Below are positions 60,205 through 64,000 of a DNA stretch of 64,000 nucleotides, one piece after another. Position 1 is the first letter of the stretch; every line of letters begins with the position of its first letter. Both the position numbers and the translations under genes were made by a program. The stretch comes from Congeria kusceri (taxonomy: Eukaryota; Mollusca; Bivalvia; Myida; Dreissenidae), in assembly GCA_027627225.1 (NCBI GenBank), contig CM051033.1, forward strand, positions 52,548,410 to 52,612,409, in the 5' to 3' direction. The notes beneath the pieces were generated by a model, which was not told where the DNA came from, did no database searches, and saw only the letters and a program-made list of their open reading frames with translations.

Positions 60205-63200
60205 ATGTCTCCTGGTCTTAGATTGTTGCCAGACGTCAACTCTAATATTTAACACGTGCATCGCAGAGTAAGATGCGACAGCTTCACTAGCCCTCTTAGG
60301 CATTTGGACGATAAGGTGATGTCATTACTTATCTTCAATGTTTCTAGATGGTGACAAGTAGACAAGTCTAGCCCATTACACTTTCAACGCAATGTAAGTG
60401 CCTTCAGATGTTTAAGCCCACACAGACCATAAGGCAACAATATGATTCCTCCATTTATAACCATTGTTTCAAGATCGTAGCAAGTAGACAAGTCTAGCCC
60501 ATCACACTTGCACTCCAATGCGAGTTCCTTCAGATTTTCAAGCCCACGTAAGCCATTGGACATTAATGTGATTTCTCCACTAATATCTATTTTGTTAAGA
60601 TTGTGGCAAAACACTATCTCCCACATATCACACTTGCACCGCAATGTAAGTTCTTTTAGTTTGTCCACGTATCATACCTGTTTCTATATTGTGGCAAGTA
60701 GACACAACTAGCCCATCACACTTGCATTTCAATGTAAGTTCCATCAGATTCTCTAGTCTTTGTAAGCAATTTGACACTAAGTTTATTTCACCCCCAATAT
60801 TGTTTTTTTAATATTGTGACAAGAAGACGAGTCTAGCCCATCACACTGCACCGCAGTGTAAGATCCTTCAGAGTGTTTAGCCCTCGCAGGCCATTTGACA
60901 CTAAGGTGATTGTTCCACTAATATATATTGTTTCAAGATTGTTACAAGAATACAGGTCAAAATTATCACACTTGCAACGCAACGCAATGTAAGTTGCTTC
61001 ATTTTGCCAAGCCCGTGTATACTATTGGGCAATAAATAGATTTCTCCATTAATGTTAAATTTTTCTAGATTGCAACAGGACCGACAAGTCTAGCCCATCG
61101 CACTTGCACCGCAGTGTAAGTTCCTTTATTTTCTCAAGCCCGCGTAGGCCATTGAACAATAAAGTGATTTCTCCCTTGATGTTTACTTTTTTTAGATTGC
61201 AACAAGAATACAAGTCTAGCCCATCACACCTGCACTTCAATGTAAGAGTCTTCAGATTCACAAACCCACGTAAAGCATCGGGTAATAAAACAACTTCTTT
61301 ATCAATGTATAGTATTTCAAGATTGTGACACGATGACAAGTCCAATCAATCACACTTACACCGCAATTTAACATGTTTTATATTCTGAAGCCCTCTTAAC
61401 CCATTGGGTGCCAAGGTTGTTGATTCTTTAATGGAACTCTCCAAATTTATTGTTTCTAGATTGTCACAAAACAAAAGGTCTAGACCATGACACGCGAATT
61501 TCAATTTAAGAGATCTAAGATGCTTAAGTAAACATAGGCTATGGAGTAATAAGTGTATGTCTTCGCCAAGGTTTACTGTTACGAGATTGCGACAAGACAA
61601 CAAGTCTAGGTGAGCACACTTGCAAGGCAATTTAAGATATTTCAGATTCGCAAGCCCACGTAAACCATGATGTTTAATGGTGACTTCCCCATCGGTATCT
61701 ATGTTTTTAGATTCAGACATGAAGTCATATCTAATTCTTCACAGTTGCAACGCAGACTGATATATTTCAGATTCCTATGCCCAAGTAATCCGGTGGGTAC
61801 CAAGGTAATCTCTCTACCAATGCAGACGTTTTCAAGATTGTACTGAACGACAAGTCCAAGCAACTACACGAACATTTGAGAGTAAGAATTTTAATATTTT
61901 TAAGTTCACGTAGTCCATCTGGTACTAAGGTTATGTCTCCATCAATATGTATCGTTTCGAGGTTATAACAAGACGACAAGTCAAATGCATCACCCTTGCC
62001 CAATTCGAGATTACTACATGATGACAAATCTAATATATCACACTTACACTTCAAGGTTAGTGTCTTGAGATTGTCAAGTCCACGTAGCCCATCAGGTAAT
62101 ATGCATATTCCTTCATTAAGTTTTATGTTTTTAAGATTACAACAAGATAACAAGTATAATCCATCACACGTGCACCGTAAATAAAGTGTATGCAGATTCC
62201 TAAGCCCACGCAACCCATTCGGCACTAAGCTTATTTCTCCATTTATTTGAACCGCTTCGAGGTTACAACACTACGACAAGTCTAGCCCATCACACCTGCA
62301 CTTCAATGTAAGAGTCTTCAGATTCACAAACCCACGTAAAGCAGTGGGTACTAAGGTGGTTTCTCCTTCAATGAATATTGTCATTACATTGTGACAAGGA
62401 GAAAAGTCTAACCCATCACATTTGCATTTCAGTGCAATGTGTTTAAGCTTATTAAGACCACGAAGGCCGGTTGGTTCCATGGCTACTTCTTCAGCAATGT
62501 TAATGTCTTTTATATAATGAACAGACGACAACTCCAATCCATCACATTTGCACAGCAATGTAAGACATTCAAGGAGCCCACGTAAGCCGTTTGGTATTAA
62601 GATGATTTCTCCAGCAATATCTATTTTTCTAGGCTATGACAGGACGACAAGCCCAACACATCACATTTGCAGTTCAAGACGAGTTCATTCATCTTCACCA
62701 GACCATGCAATCCGGTCGGCACTAAGGCGATTTCTCCATGAAGCTTTATTTGTTCTAGATTGGGACAAGAAGACAAGTCCAATCTATCACACTGCACCAC
62801 ACCGTAAGATCCTTCAACACCTCATGCCCACTTAAGCTGTTGGGTAATAAGATAATTTCACCAGAAATCCGTATAGTTTCAAGGTTCCGACAAATCGACA
62901 ATTCCAACCCATCACACCTGCACCTCAATTCGAATGTCGTTAGCTTTACAAGCATGCGTAAGCCAGTTGGGACTAATGTAATTTTGCCATCGATTGTTAT
63001 TTTTTCTAGATTTTGACAAGACGACAGATCTTATGCCGTACAATTGTACCTTAATTCAAGGCCCTTCAACTTCACAAGTCCACGTAAGCTATTGGGTAAT
63101 AAAACAACTTCTTTATCAATGTATAGTGTTTTAAGATTGTGACACGATGACAAGTCTAATCCATTACAATTGCATCGCAATTTGAGATAATTTATATTCT

Positions 63201-64000
63201 GAAGACATCTTAACCCATTGAGTGCTAAGGTTATTGATTCTCTAATGGAACTCTCTAAATGTATTGTTTCTAGATTGTTACAAAACTAAAGGTCGAGCCC
63301 ATTACACGTCGACAAGTCGACAAATCTAACTTATTACACTTGTTGCGCATTGTAATACTTTTTAAATGCATACGGTCACGTAATCCATTCTGATCTAAAA
63401 TGGTTTCTCCACCAATGTCTATAGTTTGTATATTTAGACAAGACGACAAGTCCAAACCAACACACGTACATTTCAATTTAAGTTCCTTCAAATTTATAAG
63501 CCCACGTAGTCCGTTGGGTACTAAAGTGATTTCTCCATTAATATTTATTGTTGGAAGTTTATAACAAGACGACATGTCCAACCGAACGCACTTGCGTTTC
63601 AATGTGAGATGGTCCTGATGAATTAGCCTACATAAGCTATTCGGAACTAAGGTGATTTCTCCACCAATTTTTATTGTTTCTAGATATTGGCAAGTCGAAA
63701 GGTCTAAAGCATTACACTTGCACCGCATTGTTGGACGTTTTAGTTTATCTAGCCCGCCCAAGCCATAATGTACTAAGTTGATTTCTCCATTGATGTCTAT
63801 TGTTTCTAGATCCTGACAAGACGTCAAGTCTATTTCATCACACTTGCATGACAACGTAAGACATTTAAGCTTACGATGCCCTCGAACGGTGTGTGACAGT
63901 AAGGTGATTTCTCCACAAATGAATACAGATTGTAGATTTTGACATGACGACACATCTAACCCGCCTCACAAGCCCACATAATCCATTCGGCTCTAAGGCG
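60205..64000 (-). pseudogene. Cysteine-rich leucine-rich-repeat array, about 30 units, frame broken, runs off the window
   Basis: On the minus strand the sequence is a head-to-tail array of units of about 43 residues (129 bp), each holding two short LRR-type segments: LDLSSCxNLETIxINGEITL followed by VPNGLRGLxNLKxLTLxCKC. The GLDLSSC and CKCD cysteines recur in most units, roughly every 127-130 bp from about 60360 to 63950. The longest open piece is 63270-63953 (227 codons). Others are 62755-62955, 62271-62558, 61767-62225, 61346-61720, 61055-61345 and 60384-60668, lying in three frames. Breaks include a one-base insertion near 61083 (GACTTGTCGGTCC where one G would keep frame). LRR arrays form curved ligand-binding surfaces, and here they may be the recognition part of a larger innate-immune-type protein whose other domains would lie beyond 64000. 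It may be a pseudogene or an array damaged by assembly errors. Confidence 0.75.

Overview
The window reads as AT-rich nuclear DNA of a metazoan, most likely a bivalve mollusc. Coding sequence is split into short phase-1 exons with GT..AG borders, most of the rest is decayed retrotransposons and short inverted-repeat elements, and no bacterial operon logic appears. The inverted-repeat element at 56.6 kb, the TGACCT-rich arrays and the cysteine-rich leucine-rich repeats resemble sequences I associate with dreissenid mussels. That species guess is from memory and untested.

Layout. About 1.1-2.2 kb (minus strand): signal peptide, Ig-like and transmembrane exons of a putative receptor whose tail is unresolved. 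4.3-13.7 kb: a tandem segmental duplication (two copies of about 5.0 and 4.2 kb), each copy starting in an array of about 140-bp repeats loaded with TGACCT motifs. 13.7-17.7 kb: AT-rich DNA with a tRNA-like relic and a GAGTACTC-rich patch. 17.7 kb: a possible isolated first exon. 18.0-23.5 kb (minus): a broken non-LTR retrotransposon with ORF1 and ORF2 remains. 27.0-28.4 kb: a candidate DNA transposon with terminal inverted repeats. 28.5-31.1 kb and 31.8-34.4 kb (plus): two more broken LINEs. 35.6-36.7 kb (plus): an unrecognised intronless pseudogene. 37.6-38.2 kb (minus): unrecognised coding-like ORFs. 38.6-45.4 kb (plus): an eight-exon gene model for a single-Ig-domain type I membrane protein of about 342 residues. 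42.7-43.5 kb and 54.4-55.3 kb: a dispersed duplication. 45.8-48.3 kb: minisatellite and short tandem duplications. 48.6-53.05 kb (plus): a fourth LINE, the best preserved. 53-57 kb: three foldback or MITE-like elements. 60.2-64.0 kb (minus): about 30 tandem units of about 129 bp encoding a cysteine-rich LRR array, broken by frameshifts and running off the window.

The two host-type genes share one design: a short signal-peptide exon, a symmetrical phase 1-1 Ig-like exon, and a phase 1-1 transmembrane exon with a basic stop-transfer. The plus-strand gene adds Ser/Thr-rich stalk exons and a long acidic tail with tyrosines. With the LRR array nearby this suggests a recognition or immune-receptor neighbourhood, which is inference from domain architecture only. 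All splice models were made by eye from splice signals and phase, without transcripts.
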